Origin: Veillonella absiana
Lineage (GTDB): Bacteria > Bacillota > Negativicutes > Veillonellales > Veillonellaceae
Direction: 5' to 3' (one strand)
Length of the DNA: 64,000 bases
NCBI RefSeq assembly: GCF_032970905.1
Contig: NZ_JAWJZA010000001.1
Shown here: in pieces, positions 1 to 8,532 of the stretch
Position numbering within the stretch: position 1 is the first letter of the stretch
Layout of the letters: the number at the start of each line of letters is the position of its first letter
Translations under genes and position numbers: made by a program
Notes under the pieces: model-generated
Databases searched by the model: none
What the model saw: only the letters and a program-made list of their open reading frames with translations
Told to the model about the DNA's origin: nothing

Positions 1-1
1 A

Positions 2-79
2 TTACCTAGAAAGTCCCTTGGGTATGATACGCCTGATGATTTATTTGAAGCTTATTTAGATACCGTCTATGCAGCTTAA
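2..79 (+). CDS. IS30-family transposase, C-terminal end only (gene enters from the left edge)
   Basis: An open frame runs in from the window edge and stops with TAA at 77-79, giving 25 residues that begin LPRKSLGYDTPDDLF. This matches the end of IS30-family DDE transposases, where an (N/R)xRPRKxLGYxTPxEvF stretch follows the catalytic core. The catalytic DDE residues would lie left of the window and cannot be checked. The protein would cut and join the element's terminal repeats. The frame ends about 40 bp before the point where the neighbouring permease loses its normal sequence, so this is the right end of an inserted element. The family call rests on a short but characteristic motif. Confidence 0.8.
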   Translation, partial: LPRKSLGYDTPDDLFEAYLDTVYAA

Positions 80-121
80 ATTATTTGGTTAAAGGTGTTC
101 AATTTGAACTTGCAATTTTAG
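80..121. mobile_element. Right end of the IS30-family element (probable terminal inverted repeat)
   Basis: This short non-coding tail follows the transposase stop and includes GTGTTCAATTTGAACTTGC at 96-114. Permease homology on the opposite strand stops at 122-124, so the element boundary is probably about 119-122. The left terminal repeat is outside the window, so the repeat pairing and any target duplication cannot be verified here. Confidence 0.55.
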
Positions 122-310
122 CATAAATATGAATATAAAAATACCACCTAATAAATACGATAAAATAATGGCTGGCCCTGCGAGCTCTATGGTTGCTGCA
201 GACCCATAAAATAAACCAGTACCGATGGATGACCCTAAGGCAATCATTTGTAAATGGCGGTTTTTTAAACTACGCTTTAACGTACCCCCATTATGTAAAT
301 CTTGTCCCAT
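89..310 (-). pseudogene. Amino-acid permease (APC superfamily, AAT type), N-terminal fragment cut by the IS element
   Basis: The first 63 residues match the N-terminus of amino-acid permeases of the LysP/GabP/AroP group. A short cytoplasmic tail (LKRSLKNRHLQMIALGSSIG) is followed by TM1 with the substrate-contact GSSIGTGLF loop at about 26-34 and by most of TM2. After F62-M63 the expected MRALGE continuation is replaced by LKLQVQIEHL and a stop, all encoded by the IS end. The full protein would be about 450-480 residues with 12 membrane helices, so this fragment cannot transport. The start at 310 has an AAAGGGGA ribosome site about 9 nt upstream. The rest of the gene should lie beyond the element, left of the window. 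Confidence 0.8.
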
Positions 311-529
311 TTTTCTAGTCCCCTTTACTCAATACAATAAAAAAGAAGGCATATTGCCTATAGATATATAAATATATACTATCAAAGAGGATTGTAAAAG
401 ACTAGAAATAGTAAACTATAACGGGTTATAAGTAAAAATAATTACAAAGCATTTTATACAGCTCAGAGTAATAACTCATCATTCGTAATTCTAAGAATAG
501 AATCAAAAGATAGTAATTTTGGCTAATAA
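311..529. other. Gene-free stretch upstream of the interrupted permease
   Basis: This AT-rich spacer lies between the permease start and the leuS terminator. I see no ORF with a ribosome site and no RNA gene. It probably contains the permease promoter on the minus strand (AT-rich block around 355-385), but no convincing -35/-10 pair can be assigned. Confidence 0.4.
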
Positions 530-574
530 AAAACTGATCCTATAGTTAGTATCAACTAAATTAGGATCAGTTTT
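530..574 (-). terminator. Rho-independent terminator of leuS
   Basis: An AAAACTGATCCTA arm (530-542) pairs perfectly with TAGGATCAGTTTT (562-574) around a 19-nt loop. Read on the minus strand, the stem ends in a run of U. It lies about 57 nt past the leuS stop. Confidence 0.85.
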
Positions 575-630
575 ATAGTATAGGAGAAACCTTTAGAAAT
601 TATCTCACAAATGTATTCATTTTAGTGTAA

Positions 631-3099
631 TTATTTCACAACGATGTTACAGATTTTACCAGGGATAATAATCACCTTAGCCACTGTTTTACCATCAGTG
701 AATTCTTTTACACGGTCAGATGCGAAGGCTTGTTCTTCGATTTCTTCTTTTGTAGCAGATGTAGCCACAACGATTTTGTCACGAACTTTACCATTAACTT
801 GAACGGCTAATTCGATTTCGTCTACTACGAGGGCTGCTTCTTCGTATACAGGCCATTGTTGAGCGTGAACGCTGTCAGTTTGACCAAGTTCATGCCACAA
901 TTCTTCTGTAATGTGTGGTGTGAATGGTGCCAATAACAATACAAGATTACGAGTCAATTCGTTAGCAAGGTTAGCATTAACGGATTCGTTTTTATCTTTG
1001 TGTTGGTACATAGCATTAACCAATTCCATTACAGCAGAAATAGCTGTATTGAAGTTAAAGTTATTATCAAGATCTTCTGTTACCTTTTTGATAACACGAT
1101 GTAATTCACGACGAAGTGCTGTTTCTTCTTTTGTAAGGTCACCAGTTACGTTTTTAGCTGCCGCTTGTTGGTACGCATCAATGATACGCCATACTCGACC
1201 TAGGAAACGATAGGAACCTTCTACACCTTGGTCAGACCAATCAAGGTCACGATCCACAGGGGCCGCGAACAAGATGAATAGACGAGCTGTATCCGCACCG
1301 TAAGTATTTACGATTTCTTCTGGAGATACTACATTGCCCTTAGATTTAGACATTTTACTGCCTTCTTTAAGAACCATACCTTGTGTTAACAAACCTTTGA
1401 ATGGTTCATTAGCCTCTACTAGGCCAAGGTCATGTAATACTTTCACAAAGAAACGGGAATATAACAAGTGCAAGATGGCATGTTCAATACCACCGATATA
1501 TTGGTCAACATTCATCCAGTAATCAGCGATTTTTTTGTTGAACGCCTCTTTATCATTGCGAGCATCAGTGTAGCGAAGGAAATACCAAGAGGAATCGATG
1601 AACGTATCCATCGTATCTGTTTCGCGACGAGCTGGGCCACCACATTTAGGACATGTAGTATTCAAGAAGCTTTCAGATGTGGCCAATGGAGAAATCGCAC
1701 CAGCCACGAAGTTTACGTCCTCAGGAAGACGAACTGGCAATTGATCCTCAGGAATCAATTGTTCACCACAATGTTCGCAGTAGCAAACAGGAATTGGCAC
1801 GCCCCAGTAACGTTGACGAGAAATCAACCAGTCACGAAGACGGAAGTTTGTTTTACCTTCCCCAATGCCTTGTTCTTCAAAGCGTTTTGTAATAGCTACG
1901 CGAGTTTCTTCGGATGTTAAACCGTCGAATTCGCCAGAGTTTACAGTAATACCATCATCATGGTAGCTAGTTTGCCATGCATCCAAGGAGTATTCTTCAC
2001 CCTCGTGAGACACAACAGGTTTTATTGGTAAATTATATTTTTTCGCAAATTCCCAGTCACGTTCATCATGTGCTGGGGAACCCATTACGGCACCTGTACC
2101 ATAATCAACAAGTACATAGTTGGCAATCCAGATTGGCACATCTTCGCCACTCATTGGATTTTTAGCGTACGCACCAGTGAACATACCTTCTTTTTCAGCA
2201 TCCGTAGATGTACGATCAATATCGCTCATGTTACGCATACGGTCCACGAAGGCACGTAATTCAGCTTCATTTTCTTTGCCGGAAATTAAACGTTCTGTAA
2301 ATGGATGTTCTGGAGCCAATACGATATAGCTAACGCCATACACGGTATCAACACGAGTTGTATATACCGCAACGCGTTCGTTAATTTCAGGTACCTCGAA
2401 GGAGAATTGAGTCCCTTCAGAACGACCAATCCAGTTTTTTTGCATCAATTTAACGCGGCTAGGCCAGTGATCCAAAGTATCAAGATCATCAAGCAAACGG
2501 TCTGCATAATCAGTAATGCGCAAGAACCATTGGCTCAAGTCTTTCTTTTCTACCTTGTTATCACAACGCCAGCAAAGGCCATCGATAACTTGTTCATTAG
2601 CCAATACAGTATGGCAATGTTCACACCAGTTAACTTTAGCTTCTTTTTTGTATGCTAGGCCTTTTTTATAGAATTGTTGGAACAACCATTGTGTCCATTT
2701 GTAGTAATCTTCTTTACATGTAGCAACTTCACGATCCCAATCATAGGACAAACCTAGGGATTTTTGTTGCAATTTCATATTCTCAATGTTATCTAATGTC
2801 CAGTTTTTAGGCGCGATACCATGTTTAATAGCCGCATTTTCTGCAGGCATACCAAATGCATCCCACCCCATTGGATGAAGTACATTAAAACCTTTCATTT
2901 TTTTGAAACGAGCCACAACGTCACCGATAGAATAGTTACGAACATGGCCCATATGCAAGTTACCGGAAGGATACGGGAACATTTCTAGTACATAGTACTT
3001 TTCTTTGGATTCGTCATACTCAGTTTTAAAAGTATTGTGCTCTTGCCAATACTCTTGCCATTTCTTTTCTATATCTTGGGCTACATATTTTTCGTTCAT
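631..3099 (-). CDS. leuS: Leucyl-tRNA synthetase
   Basis: Charges tRNA-Leu with leucine in the cytoplasm, using ATP, and edits mischarged products. At 822 residues it has the normal bacterial length. The class I signature HIGH appears as HMGH at 49-52 and KMSKS at 582-586. Two CxxC pairs at 159/162 and 176/179 resemble the zinc-binding insert, and further CxxC pairs lie near 441 and 483. The CP1 editing domain spans about 225-415, with TTRVDTVYG at 247-255 and GTGAVMGSPAHDERD near 334-348. The start has a GAGGAGG ribosome site. It is a single-gene unit with its own strong promoter (3163-3192) and terminator (530-574). No T-box precedes it, unlike glyQS and cysS here. Confidence 0.97.
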   Translation of the reverse strand: MNEKYVAQDIEKKWQEYWQEHNTFKTEYDESKEKYYVLEMFPYPSGNLHMGHVRNYSIGDVVARFKKMKGFNVLHPMGWDAFGMPAENAAIKHGIAPKNWTLDNIENMKLQQKSLGLSYDWDREVATCKEDYYKWTQWLFQQFYKKGLAYKKEAKVNWCEHCHTVLANEQVIDGLCWRCDNKVEKKDLSQWFLRITDYADRLLDDLDTLDHWPSRVKLMQKNWIGRSEGTQFSFEVPEINERVAVYTTRVDTVYGVSYIVLAPEHPFTERLISGKENEAELRAFVDRMRNMSDIDRTSTDAEKEGMFTGAYAKNPMSGEDVPIWIANYVLVDYGTGAVMGSPAHDERDWEFAKKYNLPIKPVVSHEGEEYSLDAWQTSYHDDGITVNSGEFDGLTSEETRVAITKRFEEQGIGEGKTNFRLRDWLISRQRYWGVPIPVCYCEHCGEQLIPEDQLPVRLPEDVNFVAGAISPLATSESFLNTTCPKCGGPARRETDTMDTFIDSSWYFLRYTDARNDKEAFNKKIADYWMNVDQYIGGIEHAILHLLYSRFFVKVLHDLGLVEANEPFKGLLTQGMVLKEGSKMSKSKGNVVSPEEIVNTYGADTARLFILFAAPVDRDLDWSDQGVEGSYRFLGRVWRIIDAYQQAAAKNVTGDLTKEETALRRELHRVIKKVTEDLDNNFNFNTAISAVMELVNAMYQHKDKNESVNANLANELTRNLVLLLAPFTPHITEELWHELGQTDSVHAQQWPVYEEAALVVDEIELAVQVNGKVRDKIVVATSATKEEIEEQAFASDRVKEFTDGKTVAKVIIIPGKICNIVVK

Positions 3100-3162
3100 G
3101 CCCGATCCTCCTCACAATTATAATGATAGACACCTATCATGCATTCGATACAATTACATTTT

Positions 3163-3192
3163 ATTATAATACTAAGTAGCCTATAACGTCAA
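3163..3192 (-). promoter_or_regulatory. Vegetative promoter of leuS
   Basis: On the minus strand TTGACG (3187-3192) and TATAAT (3163-3168) are separated by 18 bp. This is close to the sigma-A consensus and lies about 65 bp upstream of the leuS start. Confidence 0.75.
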
Positions 3193-3214
3193 TTATTCTA
3201 TAGGTTTTCAGCCT

Positions 3215-4888
3215 TTAGGAATGTGTTCTAACTACGCGAACCATAGGGATATCTTCCTTTGTTGATTTAGTTTTCTCTTTTACAGTGGATTTCTTTCTCT
3301 TATCCTTATCTGTATGACTAGTTGAGGTATGTTTACCACCAAGATTTGCTTTGCTAATCAAATCCAATGTATTAGCATCTTCAAAGCCTTTACGCCACGC
3401 TGCAAAGCCAGCTAGTTTTAAATCCTTCACAAGATCTAATTTGTAGCCTAGGGAGTTATTATCTTCAAACCAAATTTGTTCAACTACTTTTGAGCCGGTA
3501 ATTTTTTTAGGGGTCGTCGTAGTTGTTTTATTTCCAGCAGTATCATTATCCGTCATAGTTGAATTGCTTGTAGTTGCAGTTATATTATTGGCACTTGCAT
3601 TGGTACTAACGACATTCGTGCTTAATACTTGCACTTCTACACCTATTATATCCCCTGCTTCTTTTGCCTCATTAATCACAGCCGCTTGCTTTTCTAATGA
3701 GTCTTGTTCAGCCTGTGTCTTAGCAGCAGCACTCACAGGGATTTCAAGGAAGTGCGTTTTTAATGTATCATTCCAGGTAATTTGATCTTTGTAATTTTCA
3801 TAATACTGTGGTGTATCTTTGATTTGTAATGTTTTACCTTTGGCCTTGCCATCAGTAACAGTCCAAATACGCATGTAATAGGGAATACCTAATACTAGTT
3901 TGTTAGCAGGTACTTCCTTAAGCATATCCGTAGCATGACGTTTTACCCATGGATAACTGGCTACTGGGCCAGCCTTAGTACTGGAGGCCCAAGTTTCATC
4001 ATAAGCCATAAGAACAACGTAGTCGACGCTTTCACTAAAGGCCTTGCGATTATATACCATAGACCAATCAGGACTGTCGGAATATCCCGTCACATCAATG
4101 GAGGTACGAATGTTATAGGTACGTAACGTGTCTGCTAGGTAAGCCACGAATTTCGTTAATGCATCACGGTCCTTGTAGCTGACATTTTCAAAGTCAAAAT
4201 TATAGCCATCAAAGCCATAAATGTAGGCGTACTGTGCTAATTGTTGCACGTATGCATCCCACTTGGATTCGTTATTCACAACAGTGCTCGTGAATTTAGG
4301 GTCAAACTGATTAGAAATTAGTGGCCATACACGATATCCCTGATCTCTGTATGTTTGTACATAACTAGCATTAATATTTTTATTTAATTTCAACCCTTTA
4401 TCTTGAAGTTCAAACCAAGATGGAGAAATAATATTATCCCCACTAGTATTCATCAATCCAGAATACGGCGTTGTCGTAAATGGATCAAAGGCCCACGACA
4501 CTGGTCCTTTCATCTCAGGGGACGTACGTTTTTCCATTCGTATCGGTGCCGCATTGACCGTCACCACACCATTATTCACCGTATAGGTCACACCTAGTAC
4601 GGCCGTTGCCAAATCCAAATCTACATATTGTTGCCCATCCTTTTGAATGATAGGCAATTTAATAGGCTCAGATTTCAGCGCATTGTCCATATACACGTAA
4701 TCACCAGCCACACGCAAATGTGGCACATTAATAGTATATTCAGATTTATCTGCATTAGTCGTATAGGTATGCGTCGTTTTCGCAATGTACTCGTCAATAG
4801 GCACTAACGTTTCCGCCTGGCTAAGATTTGTATTCATTGCCAATAATAGACTAAGCATACTGGATACTGTCAAAAATCGTTTAATCAT
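3215..4888 (-). CDS. Secreted glycoside hydrolase family 18 (chitinase-like / YaaH-like) protein
   Basis: The protein has 557 residues. Residues 1-25 form a signal peptide ending NLSQA before ETLVP. Residues about 30-115 resemble a copper-amine-oxidase-N-like envelope domain. The GH18 barrel spans about 125-505, with FDGYNFDFENV at 226-236 (acid/base candidate E234; the DxxDxDxE signature is degenerate) and MAYDETW at 294-300. Relatives cleave GlcNAc-containing glycans, often peptidoglycan. A Ser/Thr/Asn-rich insert (about 380-465) splits the barrel end before AGFAAWRKGFED, and the C-terminus is a Lys/Ser/Thr-rich tail. I chose the ATG at 4888, with AGGAGAT upstream, over an in-frame ATG at 4930. 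The true substrate is not visible from sequence. Confidence 0.8.
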   Translation of the reverse strand: MIKRFLTVSSMLSLLLAMNTNLSQAETLVPIDEYIAKTTHTYTTNADKSEYTINVPHLRVAGDYVYMDNALKSEPIKLPIIQKDGQQYVDLDLATAVLGVTYTVNNGVVTVNAAPIRMEKRTSPEMKGPVSWAFDPFTTTPYSGLMNTSGDNIISPSWFELQDKGLKLNKNINASYVQTYRDQGYRVWPLISNQFDPKFTSTVVNNESKWDAYVQQLAQYAYIYGFDGYNFDFENVSYKDRDALTKFVAYLADTLRTYNIRTSIDVTGYSDSPDWSMVYNRKAFSESVDYVVLMAYDETWASSTKAGPVASYPWVKRHATDMLKEVPANKLVLGIPYYMRIWTVTDGKAKGKTLQIKDTPQYYENYKDQITWNDTLKTHFLEIPVSAAAKTQAEQDSLEKQAAVINEAKEAGDIIGVEVQVLSTNVVSTNASANNITATTSNSTMTDNDTAGNKTTTTTPKKITGSKVVEQIWFEDNNSLGYKLDLVKDLKLAGFAAWRKGFEDANTLDLISKANLGGKHTSTSHTDKDKRKKSTVKEKTKSTKEDIPMVRVVRTHS

Positions 4889-4939
4889 TATATCTCCTAT
4901 AATATCGTGGACACCACACATATATTCCACAATTGTTTT

Positions 4940-4988
4940 ATTATATCATATGAATTTATTTTATTTGTGTAAATCCAAGTACTTGGAT
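4940..4988 (-). promoter_or_regulatory. Possible promoter -10 and palindromic operator of the GH18 gene
   Basis: A minus-strand TATAAT lies at 4940-4945. Just upstream is a perfect 16-bp palindrome, ATCCAAGTACTTGGAT (4973-4988), where a regulator could sit next to the -35 region. No good -35 hexamer is visible. The palindrome is also in the shared space with the divergent lgt gene. Confidence 0.4.
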
Positions 4989-5141
4989 ATAATTTTAAGT
5001 ACACGGCTACTTCGTTAAATAGTTTAAATTCATAATGCAAACAGACTCTATGACTGTAACATAGTTTCATTAGAGTATAGTGAACCAATATTTATTATGA
5101 TTCATCAATTCAATATTCAAAATTAATCTATAGGAGATACC

Positions 5142-6002
5142 ATGCATCAATATCTATTTTACATCGGAGATTTTCCCATCCGGGCCTACGGCCTACTCTT
5201 GGCGACAGCCATTATCTGTGGCGCTATCGTAGCCTATTATCTATTAAAAAAGGATGGTCGCGGTTGGCACACTCATGTTGTTGACTTTGCCATTACCGTT
5301 GCCATTGCAGGCCTCATCGGCGCTCGTCTATGGGATGTATTCTTCTTTGACTGGGCCTACTATAAAGATCACCTCTTGGAAATCCCCTTTGTGTGGCAAG
5401 GTGGCATGGCCATCCAAGGTGGTGTCGTGCTCGGTACCATTGCCGGTGTAATTTATACCAAGAAACATAATATTGACACCTGGGCCTTTGCCGATGTATT
5501 CGCACCAGCACTCATCCTCGCTCAATCCATTGGTCGTATGGCGAACCTCATGAATGGTGATGCCTTTGGAAATCCAACGGGCGGTAATTTCGGTATTCTC
5601 TATCCTGAAAGTACCCTAGCGTATCGCACCTACGGCAACCAACCATTATGGCCAGCCGAAGTCTGGGAAGGTCAAATCGACATTCTTATTTTCGTTGCCC
5701 TCTTATTGTTCAGCTCCTTCCGCCATGCTAAAGGCCAAGTATTCGTCCTCTACGCCATTCTGTACTCTGGCGCACGATTCTGCTTGGAATTCATCCGTGG
5801 TGATTATGTGAACCTCACTATGGGCCTCAAATCTGCTCAAATGACCAGCCTCATTGTTATGGTTATTGGCGTGATTATATTCTTGTATCTTGGGTATTTA
5901 GATCGTAAAAATAATCCTGTTGCTGACTCCATTGATGAAAGTTCAGAAACAACTGAAGTCGCTCAAAACAATTCAAAAAAAGTACATAAGAAACGCAAAT
6001 AG
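5142..6002 (+). CDS. lgt: Prolipoprotein diacylglyceryl transferase
   Basis: Transfers diacylglycerol from phosphatidylglycerol to the lipobox cysteine of prelipoproteins at the inner membrane. This is the first step of lipoprotein maturation. The 286-residue protein has seven predicted membrane helices and the Lgt signature GRMANLMNGDAFG at 131-143, containing the essential arginine and asparagine positions. The C-terminal 25 residues are a charged, lysine-rich tail. AGGAGAT lies 6 nt before the ATG. It is one of only three plus-strand genes here, stands alone and ends in its own terminator. A likely client is the RND adaptor lipoprotein at 42383-43513. Confidence 0.95.
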   Translation: MHQYLFYIGDFPIRAYGLLLATAIICGAIVAYYLLKKDGRGWHTHVVDFAITVAIAGLIGARLWDVFFFDWAYYKDHLLEIPFVWQGGMAIQGGVVLGTIAGVIYTKKHNIDTWAFADVFAPALILAQSIGRMANLMNGDAFGNPTGGNFGILYPESTLAYRTYGNQPLWPAEVWEGQIDILIFVALLLFSSFRHAKGQVFVLYAILYSGARFCLEFIRGDYVNLTMGLKSAQMTSLIVMVIGVIIFLYLGYLDRKNNPVADSIDESSETTEVAQNNSKKVHKKRK

Positions 6003-6003
6003 T

Positions 6004-6047
6004 AAAAGGCTTCTACGCATATCTATAAGATAACGTAGAAGTCTTTT
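6004..6047. terminator. Bidirectional terminator between lgt and the convergent small gene
   Basis: AAAAGGCTTCTACG (6004-6017) pairs with CGTAGAAGTCTTTT (6034-6047), with one G-U pair. A/T runs on both sides let it act for lgt on the plus strand and for the minus-strand gene ending at 6055. Confidence 0.85.
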
Positions 6048-6054
6048 ATGCAGA

Positions 6055-6393
6055 CTATTTCCTAAACAATATAGTTTCGTTATACACAATTTCAATAAGT
6101 TGATTCTGTTCATTTAATACAAAACTACCAGTTAAACCACCTTTATGGATAAACACATATCTTCCATCAATATATTTTACATTATCTAAATATGGAATTG
6201 TATGCATATATAATTCTTTCCTAATTATTTCTGCTTCAGATTTAGTGCATCCAATAACGCCTCTTAAATATTCAATTTCTAATTGATCTTTAAGGTCTTG
6301 TGTCTTTTTAGTTCGTAAATAATCTCGCAAAATATTTACAGACCAATACATCATTGCCAGTGGAAAAATTAACTTCAATAAACTTAGTTCCAT
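6055..6393 (-). CDS. Small membrane-anchored protein of unknown function
   Basis: I do not recognise this 112-residue protein. Residues 1-22 are hydrophobic (LLKLIFPLAMMYWSVNIL) and likely form one membrane anchor. A charged helix follows (about 25-60), then a small domain with probable beta strands (YIDGRYVFIHKGGLTGSFVL). GGGGAG lies about 12 nt before the ATG. Codons are more AT-rich than in neighbouring housekeeping genes. It has its own space between the hslU terminator and lgt, so it appears monocistronic. It could be a species-specific envelope protein or a recent acquisition. Confidence 0.6.
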   Translation of the reverse strand: MELSLLKLIFPLAMMYWSVNILRDYLRTKKTQDLKDQLEIEYLRGVIGCTKSEAEIIRKELYMHTIPYLDNVKYIDGRYVFIHKGGLTGSFVLNEQNQLIEIVYNETILFRK

Positions 6394-6448
6394 AGACTTA
6401 TTTACTCCCCAAAAAACTTATCGTACACTATATGCCGCTGATATTCCT

Positions 6449-6483
6449 AAAAAGGCACTAACCACTAGATGTAGTTAGTGCCT
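6449..6483 (-). terminator. Rho-independent terminator of the yraN-hslU unit
   Basis: AGGCACTAAC (6453-6462) pairs with GTTAGTGCCT (6474-6483). On the minus strand the stem is followed by UUUUU. It closes the long unit that ends with hslU at 6550. Confidence 0.85.
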
Positions 6484-6549
6484 ATACTTATTTCAGCTCA
6501 TTAAACTTATATCACTAGTTATAGCAATAATCACACATGTGATTATAAG

Positions 6550-7986
6550 TTACAAGATATAATTCGACAAATCCACATCCTGCACAATGGTTCCCAAACG
6601 CTCCATTACCATTTCAGCAGTTATGGTAACGTCTACTGGACTTTCAGGTGGAGCATTAAAGGAAATGTCCTGCAAGAGTTTTTCCAAAATTGTATGCAAA
6701 CGACGAGCACCGATGTCCTCGGTTTCGTTGTTCACACGATATGCTAATTCCGCAATTTTATCGATGGATTCGTCTGTGAAGTGAATCGTTACATCGTCAG
6801 CCTTGAGGAGCATATGATATTGTTTCAACAACGCTTGTTCCGGTGTAGTCAAGATAGCCTTAAAATCCTCTTGTGTCAAACTATTCAATTCCACACGAAT
6901 GGGGAAACGACCTTGTAATTCAGGAATCAAATCGGAGGGTTTGGACACATGAAATGCACCAGCAGCGATGAAGAGCATGTGCTCCGTTTTAATAGGGCCA
7001 TATTTCGTATTTACCGTCGCACCTTCCACGATTGGCAAGATATCGCGTTGCACTCCTTCACGAGAAACATCGGCACCACTACGTTGGTTTGAGCTAGCAA
7101 TTTTATCGAATTCATCAATGAACACAATGCCTTCGTGCTCCGCTTGGTACACGGCTTGTTCTGTAACAGCATCCATGTCGAGGAGTTTTTCTCCCTCTTC
7201 GTTGATGTAGATTTCACGAGCTTTACCCACAGTAGTATGACGTTTCTTAGTTTTGTTTGGCATCATGGAACCTAGCATATCTTGTAGATTGCTAGTGATT
7301 TCATCCGCATTGTTGCCCGCTAAAATGCCGGTAAAGGATTTTGGCGCCTCTGCTACATCAATTTCGATTTCACGATCATCCATCATACCAGCGACAAGAC
7401 GATTATAAAACTCTTCACGTTTTTGACTGCGTTCAGCATCATCAGCTTTTTCTTCATCGGATTTTTCTGGTTCGATGGCTGTTTCATCGTTAGTTACAGT
7501 ATTTTTATCAGCTGTGTTAAATAACATTTCCAAAGGGTTCGTGAACTTTTTGCCTTCATCTTTCACAGGTTTTGGCCATAAAATATCGAGCAAACGTTTG
7601 TTAGCAAGTTCAGTAGCTTTTACCTTTTGCTCCTCAATCATTTGTTCTTTCACCATGCGCACAGCATTTTCTACGAGGTCGCGAATCATTTGATCCACAT
7701 CACGGCCTACATAGCCCACCTCTGTAAATTTAGTAGCCTCCACCTTGATAAATGGGGCTTTCATCAATTTCGCCAAACGACGAGCGATTTCCGTTTTACC
7801 TACACCAGTCGGTCCGATGAGGAGAATGTTTTTAGGCACGTATTCCTCGCGTACGTCCTCTGGCAATTGTTTCGCGCGCCAGCGATTACGAAGCGCAATG
7901 GCCACCATTTTTTTCGCATCTTGTTGGCCTACAATATATTTATCTAATTCCGAAACGATTTGTTTCGGTGTGTAATTCATTTCCAT
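6550..7986 (-). CDS. hslU: HslU, ATPase subunit of the HslUV protease
   Basis: A hexameric AAA+ unfoldase that feeds substrates to the HslV peptidase in the cytoplasm. It has 478 residues. Walker A GPTGVGKT is at 58-65 and Walker B is VFIDEFDKIA in the second half. Between them is the charged intermediate domain (about 110-235) that binds substrates. The C-terminus DLSNYIL is the conserved tail that docks into HslV and activates it. The ATG at 7986 lies 3 nt after the hslV stop, with GAGGG 7 nt upstream. It is the last gene of its unit. In Bacillus codY follows here, but no codY is present. Confidence 0.97.
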   Translation of the reverse strand: MEMNYTPKQIVSELDKYIVGQQDAKKMVAIALRNRWRAKQLPEDVREEYVPKNILLIGPTGVGKTEIARRLAKLMKAPFIKVEATKFTEVGYVGRDVDQMIRDLVENAVRMVKEQMIEEQKVKATELANKRLLDILWPKPVKDEGKKFTNPLEMLFNTADKNTVTNDETAIEPEKSDEEKADDAERSQKREEFYNRLVAGMMDDREIEIDVAEAPKSFTGILAGNNADEITSNLQDMLGSMMPNKTKKRHTTVGKAREIYINEEGEKLLDMDAVTEQAVYQAEHEGIVFIDEFDKIASSNQRSGADVSREGVQRDILPIVEGATVNTKYGPIKTEHMLFIAAGAFHVSKPSDLIPELQGRFPIRVELNSLTQEDFKAILTTPEQALLKQYHMLLKADDVTIHFTDESIDKIAELAYRVNNETEDIGARRLHTILEKLLQDISFNAPPESPVDVTITAEMVMERLGTIVQDVDLSNYIL

Positions 7987-7989
7987 CGA

Positions 7990-8532
7990 TTAACCCTCGA
8001 TTTCCTCTACAATCACATTATGGTTCGTATACACGCAGATATCCGCTGCAATGTGCAAAGATTTTTCTGCAATTTCCTTTGCTGAAAGCTCTGTATTTAG
8101 CGTCAATGCACGTGCCGCTGCCAATGCATAATTGCCACCAGAACCGATGGCACAAATACCATCATCAGGTTCGATAACCTCGCCATTGCCAGATAGCATT
8201 AAAATGGTGTTGCCATCTGTTACGAGCAATAGAGCCTCTAAATTGCGGAGCACCTTGTCACTACGCCATTCCTTGGCAAGTTCCACAGCACTCCGTAATA
8301 ATTGACCATTGTATTGATTGAGTTTTGCCTCAAACTTATCAAATAAAGAAAATGCATCTGCCACAGAACCAGCAAAACCAGAAATGATTTTACCGTTATA
8401 AAGGCGGCGTACTTTTTGTGCGGTATTTTTCATGACTATGGATTGGCCCATCGTCACTTGACCATCACCCGCGATGGCTACACGATTATCTTTTTTTACA
8501 GCACATATGGTGGTAGCGTGAAATTCAATCAT
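7990..8532 (-). CDS. hslV: HslV, peptidase subunit of the HslUV protease
   Basis: A proteasome-like Ntn hydrolase of 180 residues. The sequence begins MIEFHATTICAV, so removal of a six-residue propeptide would expose a catalytic Thr at position 7, giving the usual TT N-terminus. The conserved GDGQVTMG and SGFAGSVADAF segments are present. Its ATG overlaps the trmFO stop by 4 bp (ATGA), and hslU follows 3 nt after its own stop, so subunit synthesis is likely coupled. AAGGAAGG precedes the start. Confidence 0.97.
   Translation of the reverse strand: MIEFHATTICAVKKDNRVAIAGDGQVTMGQSIVMKNTAQKVRRLYNGKIISGFAGSVADAFSLFDKFEAKLNQYNGQLLRSAVELAKEWRSDKVLRNLEALLLVTDGNTILMLSGNGEVIEPDDGICAIGSGGNYALAAARALTLNTELSAKEIAEKSLHIAADICVYTNHNVIVEEIEG

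Noticed and set aside
911..2658. Many plus-strand open frames across leuS
   Set aside because: They lie opposite a complete, conserved leuS, have no ribosome sites and encode no recognisable domains.
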